NCBI GenBank assembly: GCA_020638975.1
Contig: JACKHN010000003.1
Span: forward strand, 62,001-126,000
DNA from: Planctomycetaceae bacterium
GTDB taxonomy: Bacteria; Planctomycetota; Planctomycetia; Pirellulales; Pirellulaceae
Direction: 5' to 3'
Length of the DNA: 64,000 nucleotides
Position numbers and translations under genes: made by a program. Positions 43,601 through 52,368 of this stretch are shown in pieces. A model generated the notes under the pieces. The model saw only the letters and a program-made list of their open reading frames with translations. It did not search any database and had not been told where the DNA came from. Position 1 is the first letter of the stretch. Every line of letters begins with the position of its first letter.

Positions 43601-45145
43601 GCAACATGGCAGTCCGCGTTGCTGCCTGTCAGCGAGCAATTACTGCTTCCACTCGGCGTGGTGTATCGCGACACCAACGCCGGCGAACAGCGACGTGCCT
43701 TCGCAGCCGATACGCTGACGCAGTACGCTGCCGACGACTCGAGTTTTCTTTTCGAACTACTCGCCGATGCGAATCTTTCACAATTTAGTAGCGTGTTCGC
43801 CGCACTTCAGCAGCACGACCGAGAAGCGATAAAACTCTGTGCCATGGAATTGAATAGGTCCATGCCGAGCGACTTGAACGATCCTGACCAATCCGCATTC
43901 TCGCGGCGGCAAGCCAACGCAGCAATCGCGTTAGTACTGCTCGATTCGGAGGAACTCGCATGGCCGATCTTGCGGGCAAGTTCGCATCCGACTGCGCGAA
44001 GCGAGTTCATTCATCTGGCTCCCGCACTCGGAGTCTCGGCCTCGCGACTCGCGGAGCGATACTTTGTGGAATCGGATTCCGCCAGCCGCGCCGCGTTGTT
44101 GCAGACGATTGGCGAGTTTGACGACAGCGATGATCTTGCCGCCCTGAAGAAGAAACTCGAACCGCAATTGATCAAGCTCTTCGAGACGCACGACAATGCT
44201 CGCTTGCGTCACTCCGCGGAGTGGTTGCTGCGTCGCTGGGGGCACGCGGAGTACTTGGATGACTTCACGAACGCGCAGCGATCCAAACTTTCGGATCAAC
44301 CTGTCGGCGTCAAACACGGCAATTGGTTCGTCAACGCGGCGGGTCTGACGATGGTCGCCTTGGAAGCCGGTGACTTCGTGATGGGATCGCCCGACTTAGA
44401 ACCTGAACGCGGGGGCGACGAACTGCAGCACTTACGACGTATAGGACGCACTTTTGCGATTGCCTCGAAAGCCATCACGAAGGCCCAGTACCGCAAATTT
44501 CAAGAGGCGAACTACGCGGACATCTCCTACCCATATGCAGACGGCTATAGTCGTACCGACGACTCGCCGATGCTTGGCATGAAGTGGTACGAAGCCGCAT
44601 GGTGCTGTAACTGGTTGAGCGAACAGGATGGGATTCCCAAGGACCAGTGGTGCTATCTGCCGAACGAGGCAGGGAAGTACGCCCAAGGAATGAAGCCCGC
44701 AGACGATTACCGAGCGCGAATCGGATACCGCTTGCCCACAGAAGGCGAATGGGAATTCGCTTGTCGTGCGGGAACGAGCACCACGTTTTCTTTTGGAGCT
44801 GACGTGACGTTGTTGCGGCATTATGGCTGGTACATGATCAACTCTGACGACCACACGTGGCCGGGAGGAAGCTTGAAACCGAACGACTTCGGTTTGTTCG
44901 ACATGCACGGCAACAATTGGGAGTGGCTGCACGACATCCACTATTCGTACACGGCAAGTTCGGATGGAACAGCCGTCGAGGACCCCAACGACATCGCCGT
45001 AGTTAAGGACGTTGATGTCCGTCTGAATCGAGGTGGTTCATTTCAGCAGTTACCGCACGAAGCCCGATCGGCCAGTCGAAGCGGATGCCAAGCCCCGCTG
45101 CAGATCCTGACGATTGGCTTCCGCCCGGTGAAGACGATTAAGTAG
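40628..45145 (+). CDS. Ser/Thr kinase - STAND-like P-loop ATPase - SUMF1/FGE-like fusion protein
   Basis: 1505 residues from the ATG at 40628. Kinase domain from about 33 (RYRIEKLLGRGGFGRVY) to 300, with HRDVKPGNILI, VDFGLA and GTPAYMSPEQ. Then a P-loop domain with Walker A GPSGCGKSS near 408, Walker B VVIVLDQFEQWL near 480 and DYLIHSLRDWL at its end, like novel STAND (nSTAND1) modules. A membrane helix follows at about 818-836 and a helical repeat-like region to about 1225. The C-terminal SUMF1-like domain (GLTMVALEAGDFVMGSP, YRLPTEGEWEFACRAGT, LFDMHGNNWEWLHD) lacks the paired cysteines of true formylglycine-generating enzymes, so it is probably not an active oxidase. Role unknown; possibly a membrane sensor. 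Confidence 0.85.
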   Translation: MNDPDNFAATNDWDGEESHRVQSAIDATQPERVGRYRIEKLLGRGGFGRVYLADDEQLQRRVALKVPHKEVLGNTVDAQAYLAEARTVASLDHPSIVPVYDIGSSDDFPYFIVSKFVEGQSLAAKITQSRLTYESAAELIATIADALHYAHRLSLVHRDVKPGNILIDNAGTPFLVDFGLALHERDAGTGPKFAGTPAYMSPEQARGEGHRVDGRSDVFSLGVVFYELLVGRRPFNGKNDSELLEHVSSYEPRPPRQFDDAIPKELERICLKAMAKRASERYTTAKDMADDLQFFAKQAASETVVSSSKSGSDSVISAAELTSSSTIQGGDSTRHPPTPTACDDPQNAPLRIVPKGLRSFDAHDADFFLELLPGPRDRHGLPDSLRFWKTRLEERTGDDTFAVGLIYGPSGCGKSSFVKAGLLPRLVEHVIPIYVEANTSDTEARLLKALRRNCPALTHDLGLTESIATLRRGQGMPVGKKVVIVLDQFEQWLHANTQVESTELVRAIRQCDGGRVQCVVMVRDDFWMAATRFVRELEVRLVEGKNSAAVDLFPLNHATKVLTAFGRAFGDLPAKASDTTKEQSEFLERAVGELSHDDKVICVRLALFAEMMKGRPWSAATLKKIGGTSGIGVTFLDETFTSSTAPPEHRLHQRAARSVLKALLPEIGTDIKGHLLAHDELLASSGYDRGSRDFDDLIRILDGELRLITPTDPEAADVGTDSVTNRDASKKYYQLTHDYLIHSLRDWLTRKQKETRRGRAELTLADRSGTWNTRPENRFLPSLGEFLSIRTLTDRSAWTERQREMMWVASRYYGFRGASVAVFLTMVAVCGLIGWQQFQQSQNRLRATGLADALIEADISRVANIIDLAQQYQPYIGTVFRERLAASDDDSPERLRLSLALLPDQQQIDYLQQELLTGSPNEFLVVRDALGPYLAQRGDSLWECVTDSHRREPERLRAACALATYSASDPRWSEIASFVADQLTHAMPSQLATWQSALLPVSEQLLLPLGVVYRDTNAGEQRRAFAADTLTQYAADDSSFLFELLADANLSQFSSVFAALQQHDREAIKLCAMELNRSMPSDLNDPDQSAFSRRQANAAIALVLLDSEELAWPILRASSHPTARSEFIHLAPALGVSASRLAERYFVESDSASRAALLQTIGEFDDSDDLAALKKKLEPQLIKLFETHDNARLRHSAEWLLRRWGHAEYLDDFTNAQRSKLSDQPVGVKHGNWFVNAAGLTMVALEAGDFVMGSPDLEPERGGDELQHLRRIGRTFAIASKAITKAQYRKFQEANYADISYPYADGYSRTDDSPMLGMKWYEAAWCCNWLSEQDGIPKDQWCYLPNEAGKYAQGMKPADDYRARIGYRLPTEGEWEFACRAGTSTTFSFGADVTLLRHYGWYMINSDDHTWPGGSLKPNDFGLFDMHGNNWEWLHDIHYSYTASSDGTAVEDPNDIAVVKDVDVRLNRGGSFQQLPHEARSASRSGCQAPLQILTIGFRPVKTIK

Positions 45146-45268
45146 CGTGGGCTTTCCACATCAATCCACATGGGAGGCAAAGCCTGGCCAGTTGAAAATG
45201 CGCGGATGACTCTACGATGGGAGGCATCGCAACCGGTCAAGTTTTTAACTCGCCAGTCACAGCCCACC

Positions 45269-48200
45269 CTACGCCGCAGTCTCTTCCTCTTCGCTATAGC
45301 GGCGTGTCGGCTCCCACCACCAATTGCCGTCGTCGAAGGCTGATTCATCGTCGAGTTCGTTGAAGACATAGTCGACTTCCTCTTCCTCGTCCTCTTCATC
45401 TTCTTCCACGATCTCGGCGACTTCCTCTTCTTCCTCCGGCTCTTCGGCAATCGCGACAACTTCTTCAACCGGCTCGTCCTCGACGAAGGTTTCGTCCCAG
45501 ACTTCGGCGGGAATGTCTTCGTCTTCTTCCGGCGGCACGAAGTCGAGCAGCGTGTCCTTGGGCTTTACTTCGATGAATTCCAGACGCGGAATCTTCGTGC
45601 CCGGCTTGCCGTGGGCGGGCAACACGCGAATGTCGACCAACGCCTGCACGAACATCTGCTTGATGTGCTCGTGGCAGGTGAAAAACAACAACTGTCGACC
45701 TTCCTTGGCAAAGTCGCACAGCAAAGCGACCGTGGCTTCGGCTCGCTTGGCGTCCAGGTTGACCAGCACATCGTCCAAGATCATCGGAAGGTTTACGCCG
45801 CGGCGTCCATAAGCCGCGACCAATGCCAGTCGCAAGCTCAGGAAGATCGCCTCGCGAGTGCCTCGACTGAGGACATCCAGCGACATCGGTTGGCCTTCGG
45901 CGTTGTCGACTCGCAACTCGTTTTTACCCAAAGGAGTCCAGATACGAGTGTACTTATTACCGGTCAGGCGGCTGAGATAGATCGACGCCTCGCCCAGCGT
46001 TTCCGGCTGACGCTCGGCCTCGTACGACTCGCGAATGTCTTCGAGCATGCGAAGCGTGATGGCAAGCGTCTGCCACTGCTTGACACACTTCTCGATCTTC
46101 CGGTCGAGGCAACTTCGCTCGAACTTCGCCGCCGCTAACCGACTGTCTTCGGCCAGCGTCTTCATCTCCTGCTTGACCTCGCCGTGCCGCTGATGCAATT
46201 GGCCCAACAAGGCCTGCGAATCGTGCAACTTCGACAACAAGACGTTCCATCGCGATTCAAGCTCGTCCGAGGTGTTTTGCTCCAACTCGCGTCCCACATC
46301 TTCTTGTGAGCAATGCGTGCCGATGATGGCTTGGATTTGCTCGCTTAACGAATCGCGGCGAGTCATCAGGTCGGCGAGTTGCTGCAACTGGTCGGCTCGC
46401 TCTCGCAACGCTTCTTCGTCCGTAACGCGAGCCTCGGCGAACAACGCTTCGCGCGACCGCTTCAAGCGACGCAGATTCTTCAAGCAACCATCCAATTCGC
46501 GGCGAACTTCCTTCTCGGCCTTTTGCAACGCACGGCGTCGCTCGACCATCTCGCGTTGTCCCGCCAATGCCGCAGCGAGTTGACTGAGTTGGATTTGAGG
46601 CTCGGGGCTGACCGCTTCGATACCGATGTCGGCATTCAATTGTTGTAGCCGTTCGACCAAGACCTCACGATCTTCGACCAGCTTTTCTAAGCGTTCACGT
46701 TGCTCGTCCAAGCGAACTTGAATCTTGGATTTCTTCTCATGATGCTCGCTCAGGTGCTTGATGTTGGTCGGCGACAGCGACTCGGGCAAGCCAGCAGAAC
46801 GCAACGCTCGCTTCCATCGCGACTTGGCTTCACGCAGTTCTTCTTCGGCATTTGATGCGAAGCGCTTCGATTCGTGCGTGCGGCGATCGGCTTGCTGGCG
46901 ATCTTGCTGTAGTGGAACCTTTTCTTCGAGAGTCTTCAACTCGCGTTCGGCGGCGGCCAGTCGCGTCGCAAACGTGCCAACGCCTGTCGGCAACTGCCGA
47001 TCAATCTCGTCACGATCTTCGAGTGCATCCGCGATTTCTCGCGTCAACGACTCGCGACGGCGAAAGCATTCTTCCAACTCGTCTTGCGCACTCTGTTCGG
47101 CAACATGCTTCCAGATCATCGACATCACGGTGCAAAGGAAGCCGAGCAGCCCGATTCCCCACCGGTATTCTCCGTCGAGAGCCAGAACATTCTCGCCAAA
47201 CAATCCGGTGAGCATCAGCGAGACGCCAAAGACGAAGACAACACCGATACCGACAAACAGTCGAACTCGCTCGAACTGTTGATCGAGCAGTTCGTTGTTA
47301 TCTTGTTCAAGATTGCCGTTTTGCGACTCAAGAGCATCGATTCGCTCGTCGATCTGGATTCGACGGCGCAGTAGCTTGACGGTGCTCGCGGCACGATCGA
47401 GCGACTCTTCAAAGGTTTCTGCACTGCGACCCTGCAATTCGTGTTCTAGGTCGTCCAGTGCGTGTTCTTTTTCCTGGCGGCTCTTTTTATGATGAGTCTT
47501 CGCAACTTCTCGCTTGCGGTATGCTTCGCGAAGCGAGTGGGCGGGTGCAAGCAGATGTTGGAACGTCCGCTGCGAAACGACCACACCATCGGCCAGCGCC
47601 ACAGTGCCTTGCGTCGCGAGTTCCTCGTCGTGCTTTGCAAGCGATAGTTCCGCCGCCTCGACCTCGCCTTGTGTCATGCCGATTTCGCGATCCAACGACG
47701 ACAACCAAGGGCCGTGTTCGCAGATGGCTTCGATGCGGCTCGCCCGTTCCCACAGTGCCTTATTGATCGGCTGGGCCGCCATTTCGCGACGCAGTTCCAA
47801 GCGGCGTTGTTTGATTGGCTTGATCTGCTCGTTTTGGACGTCAATTGCTTCGTTGACTTCGTCCAAGCGGGCGATGCAATCTTCCGGAAGCGGTTCGACG
47901 TGTCCGATGCGAGTGATCTGACGCGTCAACTCGGCTCGCTTCTTCCACTTGTCGCGAACCTGAATCGAGACTTCCACCGTGCGAGCGTTGAACTCAGTAT
48001 TCGCAATCCGCTTTTCGAGTTCGTCAATCTCTTCGACGAGCAGTCTTTGCTGATGCGCCAGATCCGACCAGCGTCGCGTGTGTTGTTCAAGGCCTTCGAT
48101 CTCGGTGTGCAGCCGATGTCGCTTGGCCATCAGTCGAGCTAGTTCTGAATCGGCGTTGGTATCACTCTGCCAGATCCTGAGCCGCTCGGACTGCAAGTGC

Positions 48201-48703
48201 CGCATGACTTCAACCAGCGAAACGCGATCCACGCCGCTGGCCAGATCGTACAGTTGCTCGGCGGCCTGTGTGTCGTTCAGCGTTGCTAACTCTTGCAGTT
48301 CGCGAATGCCGACGGCGAACACGTTGTTAAAAATAGTCTCGTCGATTCCCGAGAGCAACGAGCCGAGCAAGTGTTGTCCGTGCCGACTGCCATTGTCCGC
48401 CAATACGACCGCGCGACCGATGTGTGCTTGTTCGTCATCGTCCAAGCGACGCTCGACAGTAAACTCGCCGCTGTGGTTCTCGACACGCAGCGTACCACCG
48501 GGAGTGCCGCCAAAGACCGGTGGCAGATACAGATGGCGACGCTCTTCCGAGAAGCCATATAACGCCGTCCGCACGAATTGCATCAGCGTCGTCTTACCAG
48601 CTTCATTGGGTCCGTAAAACAACGTGACTTCGGGCGATAGCCCGTCGGCGGACATCGTGTTCCAAACACCAAAGCCGTCGATATGGATATCCGTAATCTT
48701 CAC
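45269..48703 (-). CDS. YhaN/SbcC-like AAA ATPase with coiled coils
   Basis: 1144 residues. Walker A GPNEAGKTT at 31-39, long coiled-coil arms from about 170 to 900, ABC-type signature VLSRGTREAIFLSLRLALV and Walker B LPMILDDVLVNLD near the C-terminus. A hydrophobic double segment (VGIGVVFVFGVSLMLTGLF, then WGIGLLGFLCTVMSMIW) interrupts the coiled coil around residue 500, as in YhaN-type proteins, and could tie the ATPase to the membrane. The last 80 residues are strongly acidic (EEEEE-rich) and end in WWWEP. It overlaps its partner by 4 nt and probably works with it on DNA ends. Confidence 0.85.
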   Translation of the reverse strand: MKITDIHIDGFGVWNTMSADGLSPEVTLFYGPNEAGKTTLMQFVRTALYGFSEERRHLYLPPVFGGTPGGTLRVENHSGEFTVERRLDDDEQAHIGRAVVLADNGSRHGQHLLGSLLSGIDETIFNNVFAVGIRELQELATLNDTQAAEQLYDLASGVDRVSLVEVMRHLQSERLRIWQSDTNADSELARLMAKRHRLHTEIEGLEQHTRRWSDLAHQQRLLVEEIDELEKRIANTEFNARTVEVSIQVRDKWKKRAELTRQITRIGHVEPLPEDCIARLDEVNEAIDVQNEQIKPIKQRRLELRREMAAQPINKALWERASRIEAICEHGPWLSSLDREIGMTQGEVEAAELSLAKHDEELATQGTVALADGVVVSQRTFQHLLAPAHSLREAYRKREVAKTHHKKSRQEKEHALDDLEHELQGRSAETFEESLDRAASTVKLLRRRIQIDERIDALESQNGNLEQDNNELLDQQFERVRLFVGIGVVFVFGVSLMLTGLFGENVLALDGEYRWGIGLLGFLCTVMSMIWKHVAEQSAQDELEECFRRRESLTREIADALEDRDEIDRQLPTGVGTFATRLAAAERELKTLEEKVPLQQDRQQADRRTHESKRFASNAEEELREAKSRWKRALRSAGLPESLSPTNIKHLSEHHEKKSKIQVRLDEQRERLEKLVEDREVLVERLQQLNADIGIEAVSPEPQIQLSQLAAALAGQREMVERRRALQKAEKEVRRELDGCLKNLRRLKRSREALFAEARVTDEEALRERADQLQQLADLMTRRDSLSEQIQAIIGTHCSQEDVGRELEQNTSDELESRWNVLLSKLHDSQALLGQLHQRHGEVKQEMKTLAEDSRLAAAKFERSCLDRKIEKCVKQWQTLAITLRMLEDIRESYEAERQPETLGEASIYLSRLTGNKYTRIWTPLGKNELRVDNAEGQPMSLDVLSRGTREAIFLSLRLALVAAYGRRGVNLPMILDDVLVNLDAKRAEATVALLCDFAKEGRQLLFFTCHEHIKQMFVQALVDIRVLPAHGKPGTKIPRLEFIEVKPKDTLLDFVPPEEDEDIPAEVWDETFVEDEPVEEVVAIAEEPEEEEEVAEIVEEDEEDEEEEVDYVFNELDDESAFDDGNWWWEPTRRYSEEEETAA

Positions 48704-50001
48704 GCTACGTTCCTCTCAGCTTTGGGTCCCTGCGAAGATGTTGTATGCGAAGCGTGGCTCGCCATCGCGGCTTCGTGCGGCAAGCTGTCGTCGCCTCGGA
48801 GCAGATCAAGCCCCAACATCGCGGCCTCTCGCAACACCTCGTCACGTTCAACCACATCGGTCAACCAGGTATCGGAGCTAACTTGACGAGGCAACTCCTC
48901 ATCGCCGATCAAGCTGCGGACTTCGATCGGCTTCTCGTCTTCCTCTTGATAATTCTGAACGACTCGCATGTAGTCACCCAGGATGGAATCTTCATCACAC
49001 CATTCGGCTCGCAACGCGTGTGGCGGTTCGATTTCGAGGCCAATCGACCAGATCGCTGGACTGCCATAACCGAACTCACGCTGTAACCAATCCAGCGTCT
49101 CAACGCGTTGCCGCGAGCGGGCGAACACACTGTCGAAGCGTCCGATGCCGCCAAGCTTCCACGTGACAAGCGCCGGTCGGTCGTGGTCGGCCAGCGTGCG
49201 GAGACGTGATCGCAATTGGTTCTGCACTTCGCCGCGAGGGTTCCCGGCGACGACTTCGACGCTTTCGCGATACCATCGAATGGCATCGGTCTCGATCGTT
49301 CGCAATCGAGTTTCGCCATCGGCAGCGACGCTGACCAATGTGCATCCGTGGGGGCCGGTTTCTCGTGGTGAGAAGCCTTGTGGGCTGCCAGGGCAATGCG
49401 CGGTAACAATGCCTTTGAACGGCGTATCAGGGACGTCCGCTCCACCAGCCGCCCAATACTCCAGTCCCTGGCGTGGCTCGTTGAACAAGTCGCTCTTGCC
49501 GTGCATTACTGCGATTTGATAGCCGCCCACGGCGAGACTTAGGAACTCGCCGGCTTGCAGTGACTTCTGTGGATTCCAACTGCGGCCCAGCAAATCGGCG
49601 ATTGCGTGTTCGCCACGATAGTGAGTGAGTTGCTCGACCTTGTCCGAAGAAAAGATTCGCACGTTCGCTGGCCAGTCGATGTTGCGGATGCAATCTTCTT
49701 TGAGATCGTCCTTGCTCGCCGCCCAGTACACCGAGATGCCTCGCGTGCCAAGCTTCTCAAACTGCTTTCGCAGAAAGGCCACAGCTCGGGGACCGGCATG
49801 CGTGGGATCGAACAAGTCGCCGCTGAGTACGACGAAGTCGACTTCTTCGCGCACGGCGGCTTGCAAGACTCGCTCGGCAGCATCGAACGGAGCATTGACG
49901 AGCGATTCAAGCATGTGCTCGGGCGGATCAGAAAATCCAGCGAGCGTGCGCTCTAGATGAAAACTTCCGGCGTGCAAGAACCGGAACGACTGACCTGACA
50001 T
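48700..50001 (-). CDS. YhaO/SbcD-like metallophosphoesterase
   Basis: 433 residues from the ATG at 50001, chosen for the GGGAGG upstream. The motif FVVLSGDLFDPTHAGP and the later GDS-like and MHGKSDLFN stretches fit nucleases of the SbcD/Mre11 type. But the first metal-binding Asp-x-His site reads HAGSFHLE (S13 in place of Asp). The gene is coupled to the YhaN-like ATPase (ATGA). The pair should act as an SbcCD-like DNA-end processing complex, unless the Ser change blocks cleavage. Confidence 0.8.
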   Translation of the reverse strand: MSGQSFRFLHAGSFHLERTLAGFSDPPEHMLESLVNAPFDAAERVLQAAVREEVDFVVLSGDLFDPTHAGPRAVAFLRKQFEKLGTRGISVYWAASKDDLKEDCIRNIDWPANVRIFSSDKVEQLTHYRGEHAIADLLGRSWNPQKSLQAGEFLSLAVGGYQIAVMHGKSDLFNEPRQGLEYWAAGGADVPDTPFKGIVTAHCPGSPQGFSPRETGPHGCTLVSVAADGETRLRTIETDAIRWYRESVEVVAGNPRGEVQNQLRSRLRTLADHDRPALVTWKLGGIGRFDSVFARSRQRVETLDWLQREFGYGSPAIWSIGLEIEPPHALRAEWCDEDSILGDYMRVVQNYQEEDEKPIEVRSLIGDEELPRQVSSDTWLTDVVERDEVLREAAMLGLDLLRGDDSLPHEAAMASHASHTTSSQGPKAERNVA

Positions 50002-50440
50002 GAGCACCTCCCTGCGCTCGAGTGTTTTGCGGCATCCATGCCTAAACTGCGGGTAGTTCAGGCGCGCCGGCGGCAGTTTAACAAGGAGCGGCAATTCAGA
50101 CTAGTTTGATTCGCGGGCGATGCTAGCATCTCGGACGAATGTCTTCCTGGCGGGTCAAACGCGGTTCCCAACGCTTCCTTGAACGGGAGTCAGTGACATA
50201 TCGGACGGCTCAAATACCATTGGTTCCGCGGCTCATTGCCACCCGCCCGGGTGCGACTCTATTTCGTAGAAACATGACAAAAATCTCGAAACAACGTCAT
50301 AAATTGGGGGTTTTACGATAACAACAGCTTAGTTTCGGCGAGGTTGGTTGGAATAGGCTCCATCATTAAGTAGAGTACAAACCGCTTGGATTCGTGCGCA
50401 TTCCCGCAGTAAGCAGTAGGTTACTCTCACTTGCGCACTC
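50002..50440. other. Divergent intergenic region
   Basis: 439 bp between the nuclease and the GspE-like gene. The middle (50270-50400) is A+T-richer than its surroundings and probably holds promoters. No repeat, operator or RNA gene recognised; a 60-codon frame (50139-50321) has no protein character. Confidence 0.45.
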
Positions 50441-52366
50441 GTGGGCCAATTGGCTCTTACATCTACCACTCTTCCCTCTTTTGCACCTTACGTGCCCATG
50501 TTCCCTGCGATTCAAATAGCATCCGCCGTTTTGATGGTTTCTGTAATAATCAGTTCGCCCACGATACTCCTCGCACAGGCGGACGGATCGATCGCAGAAC
50601 CTGCGGCCAGCAAAACGAAGGCAGTTCGACGTAATCGAACAAAAACTGCTGAGCCTCGGGCGGACGACAAATTTCCGAGCATTTTCGGATCAGACGTCGT
50701 CAGCGAAAAAGGGAAATTTTTGAGGACGGGCGGCCACAGTCAACCTCCCGGTTTTGCTTGGATCAAATTCTCTTTGATCTTACTGGCGACGTTTATATGG
50801 CTGCGGGGGATTCAGTTATCTGCCGATGATCGGCGAAATTCTCAATTGCAAGTCGACTTGTGGATTGAGAAGCTTTTCGTGTTAGGATTCGCTGGCATCC
50901 TGACTGCGATTTTGCTGCCCGCTTATTTGCTGGGCGCATGTGTGCTCGTCGCGTCGTGCGGAGTTCCATTCTGGAAGTACGTAACCTGGCGAAACGCGCA
51001 GATCGACGATCAGAGTCAGCGACTGGGTTGGCAGCATCTGTTTCTTGCTACTGACATCCCCTTCCGCGAGCTGCCCGACACGACGTTGGAGTTGCCCCTC
51101 AGTCTAGGCCCGGGTGCATCCAGCGGAACGATCTCCCTGGTAGGAAAGACGTTTAGCGACCGTGTCGCAAATGCCGGTGCACAAGATGAAGCTGGAAATT
51201 CTTCTGGATTTCAGTTGGCGCTCGCGCTGATTGGACACGCCATCTCGATGCGGGCAACCGATTTGCACATCGGCGCAAAAGACGACCGAGTTGTGCTTCG
51301 GCTGCGAGTCGATGGAGACATTGTCTCGCTTGATCCACTTCCACTCGCTAACGGCCTTGCCGTTATCAACGTATTCAAAGTGCTCAGCGATCTGAGTATC
51401 GCAGACAAACGACGATCTCAAGATGGCAGTTTCCGCGCGGATGTAGAAGGGCGACGATTGTGCTTTCGCGTGTCTTCTCAAGGTACACATGCGGGCGAAA
51501 AACTGAGCATTCGAATTCTCGATCCGGCGAAGAACTTTTCGACGTTTTCGGCATTGGGAATCTCGGACCAAATGGAGAAGCAACTTCAGGCGATTCTCAG
51601 TCGCCGCAGCGGCCTCGTCCTCTTCGCAGGTGCGACCGGTGCCGGGAAATCGACGACGGCATACGCAGGACTTCGTTACCTCGATTCGGGCGACCGCAAT
51701 ATCGTCACGATTGAGGATCCGATTGAATACACGATTCCATCGATCGATCAGATTGAAGTGAAAACACGTGCAGGCCAGACCTTTCAATCAGGACTTCGCA
51801 GCCTATTGCGACAAGATGCGGACGTCTTGCTCATTGGTGAAATCCGTGACGAGGAAACCGCGAAGATCGCGTGTCAGGCTGCAACGACTGGACAACTGGT
51901 AATTTCGACCATTCACGCGACGGACTCCTTGTCCGCAGTTATCCGCATGACGGATCTAGGCGTCGATCAAATCCATCTTGCGGCCGCATTGCGTGGTGTG
52001 GTCAGCCAACTACTCGTCCGTAGGCTGTGCATCGAGTGTCGGATTGCTTATGCACCGGACGCAGACGAATTGCGACAACTTGGTTTGGCGGATTTTCGAG
52101 GTCAGCTCTATCAGAGCCCTGACCCGAGTACAAATGCTTGTCTTAGTTGCCACGGCAGGGGATTCGTGGGCCGCACTGGTATTTTTGAACTGCTAGACAT
52201 TTCTCATGCGATTCGCGAATTGGTTCGCGACAACGTGGGCACTGCGGCGATCCTGTCGGCTGCCCGGGATAGTGGGATGACGACTCTGTGGGAAAGCGGC
52301 GTGCATCTAGTTCGCGAAGGGATCATTTCAAAACAGGAGTTCGACCGCGCTGTTGACGAATCATAA
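50441..52366 (+). CDS. GspE/PilB-type secretion ATPase with membrane segments
   Basis: 641 residues if the GTG at 50441 is used; the ATG at 50498 would give 622. Two or three hydrophobic segments occur in the first 180 residues (IASAVLMVSVIISS, KFSLILLATFIWLRG, LFVLGFAGILTAILLPAYLLGACVLVASC), not seen in classical GspE. Then the canonical ATPase core: ATDLHIGAKDDRVVLRLRVDG, Walker A GATGAGKSTT, IEDPIEYTI, Asp box LRSLLRQDADVLLIGEIRDEETA, GQLVISTIHATDS. A zinc site is CIECR then CLSCHGRGF. No other secretion or pilus genes are nearby. Confidence 0.88.
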   Translation: MGQLALTSTTLPSFAPYVPMFPAIQIASAVLMVSVIISSPTILLAQADGSIAEPAASKTKAVRRNRTKTAEPRADDKFPSIFGSDVVSEKGKFLRTGGHSQPPGFAWIKFSLILLATFIWLRGIQLSADDRRNSQLQVDLWIEKLFVLGFAGILTAILLPAYLLGACVLVASCGVPFWKYVTWRNAQIDDQSQRLGWQHLFLATDIPFRELPDTTLELPLSLGPGASSGTISLVGKTFSDRVANAGAQDEAGNSSGFQLALALIGHAISMRATDLHIGAKDDRVVLRLRVDGDIVSLDPLPLANGLAVINVFKVLSDLSIADKRRSQDGSFRADVEGRRLCFRVSSQGTHAGEKLSIRILDPAKNFSTFSALGISDQMEKQLQAILSRRSGLVLFAGATGAGKSTTAYAGLRYLDSGDRNIVTIEDPIEYTIPSIDQIEVKTRAGQTFQSGLRSLLRQDADVLLIGEIRDEETAKIACQAATTGQLVISTIHATDSLSAVIRMTDLGVDQIHLAAALRGVVSQLLVRRLCIECRIAYAPDADELRQLGLADFRGQLYQSPDPSTNACLSCHGRGFVGRTGIFELLDISHAIRELVRDNVGTAAILSAARDSGMTTLWESGVHLVREGIISKQEFDRAVDES

Positions 52367-52368
52367 AC

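Noticed and set aside
45146..45268. GTGGGCT (45147) and AGCCCAC (45261) as a further REP element
   Set aside because: Only 7-bp arms with a 107-bp interval and no second copy seen; too weak to annotate.
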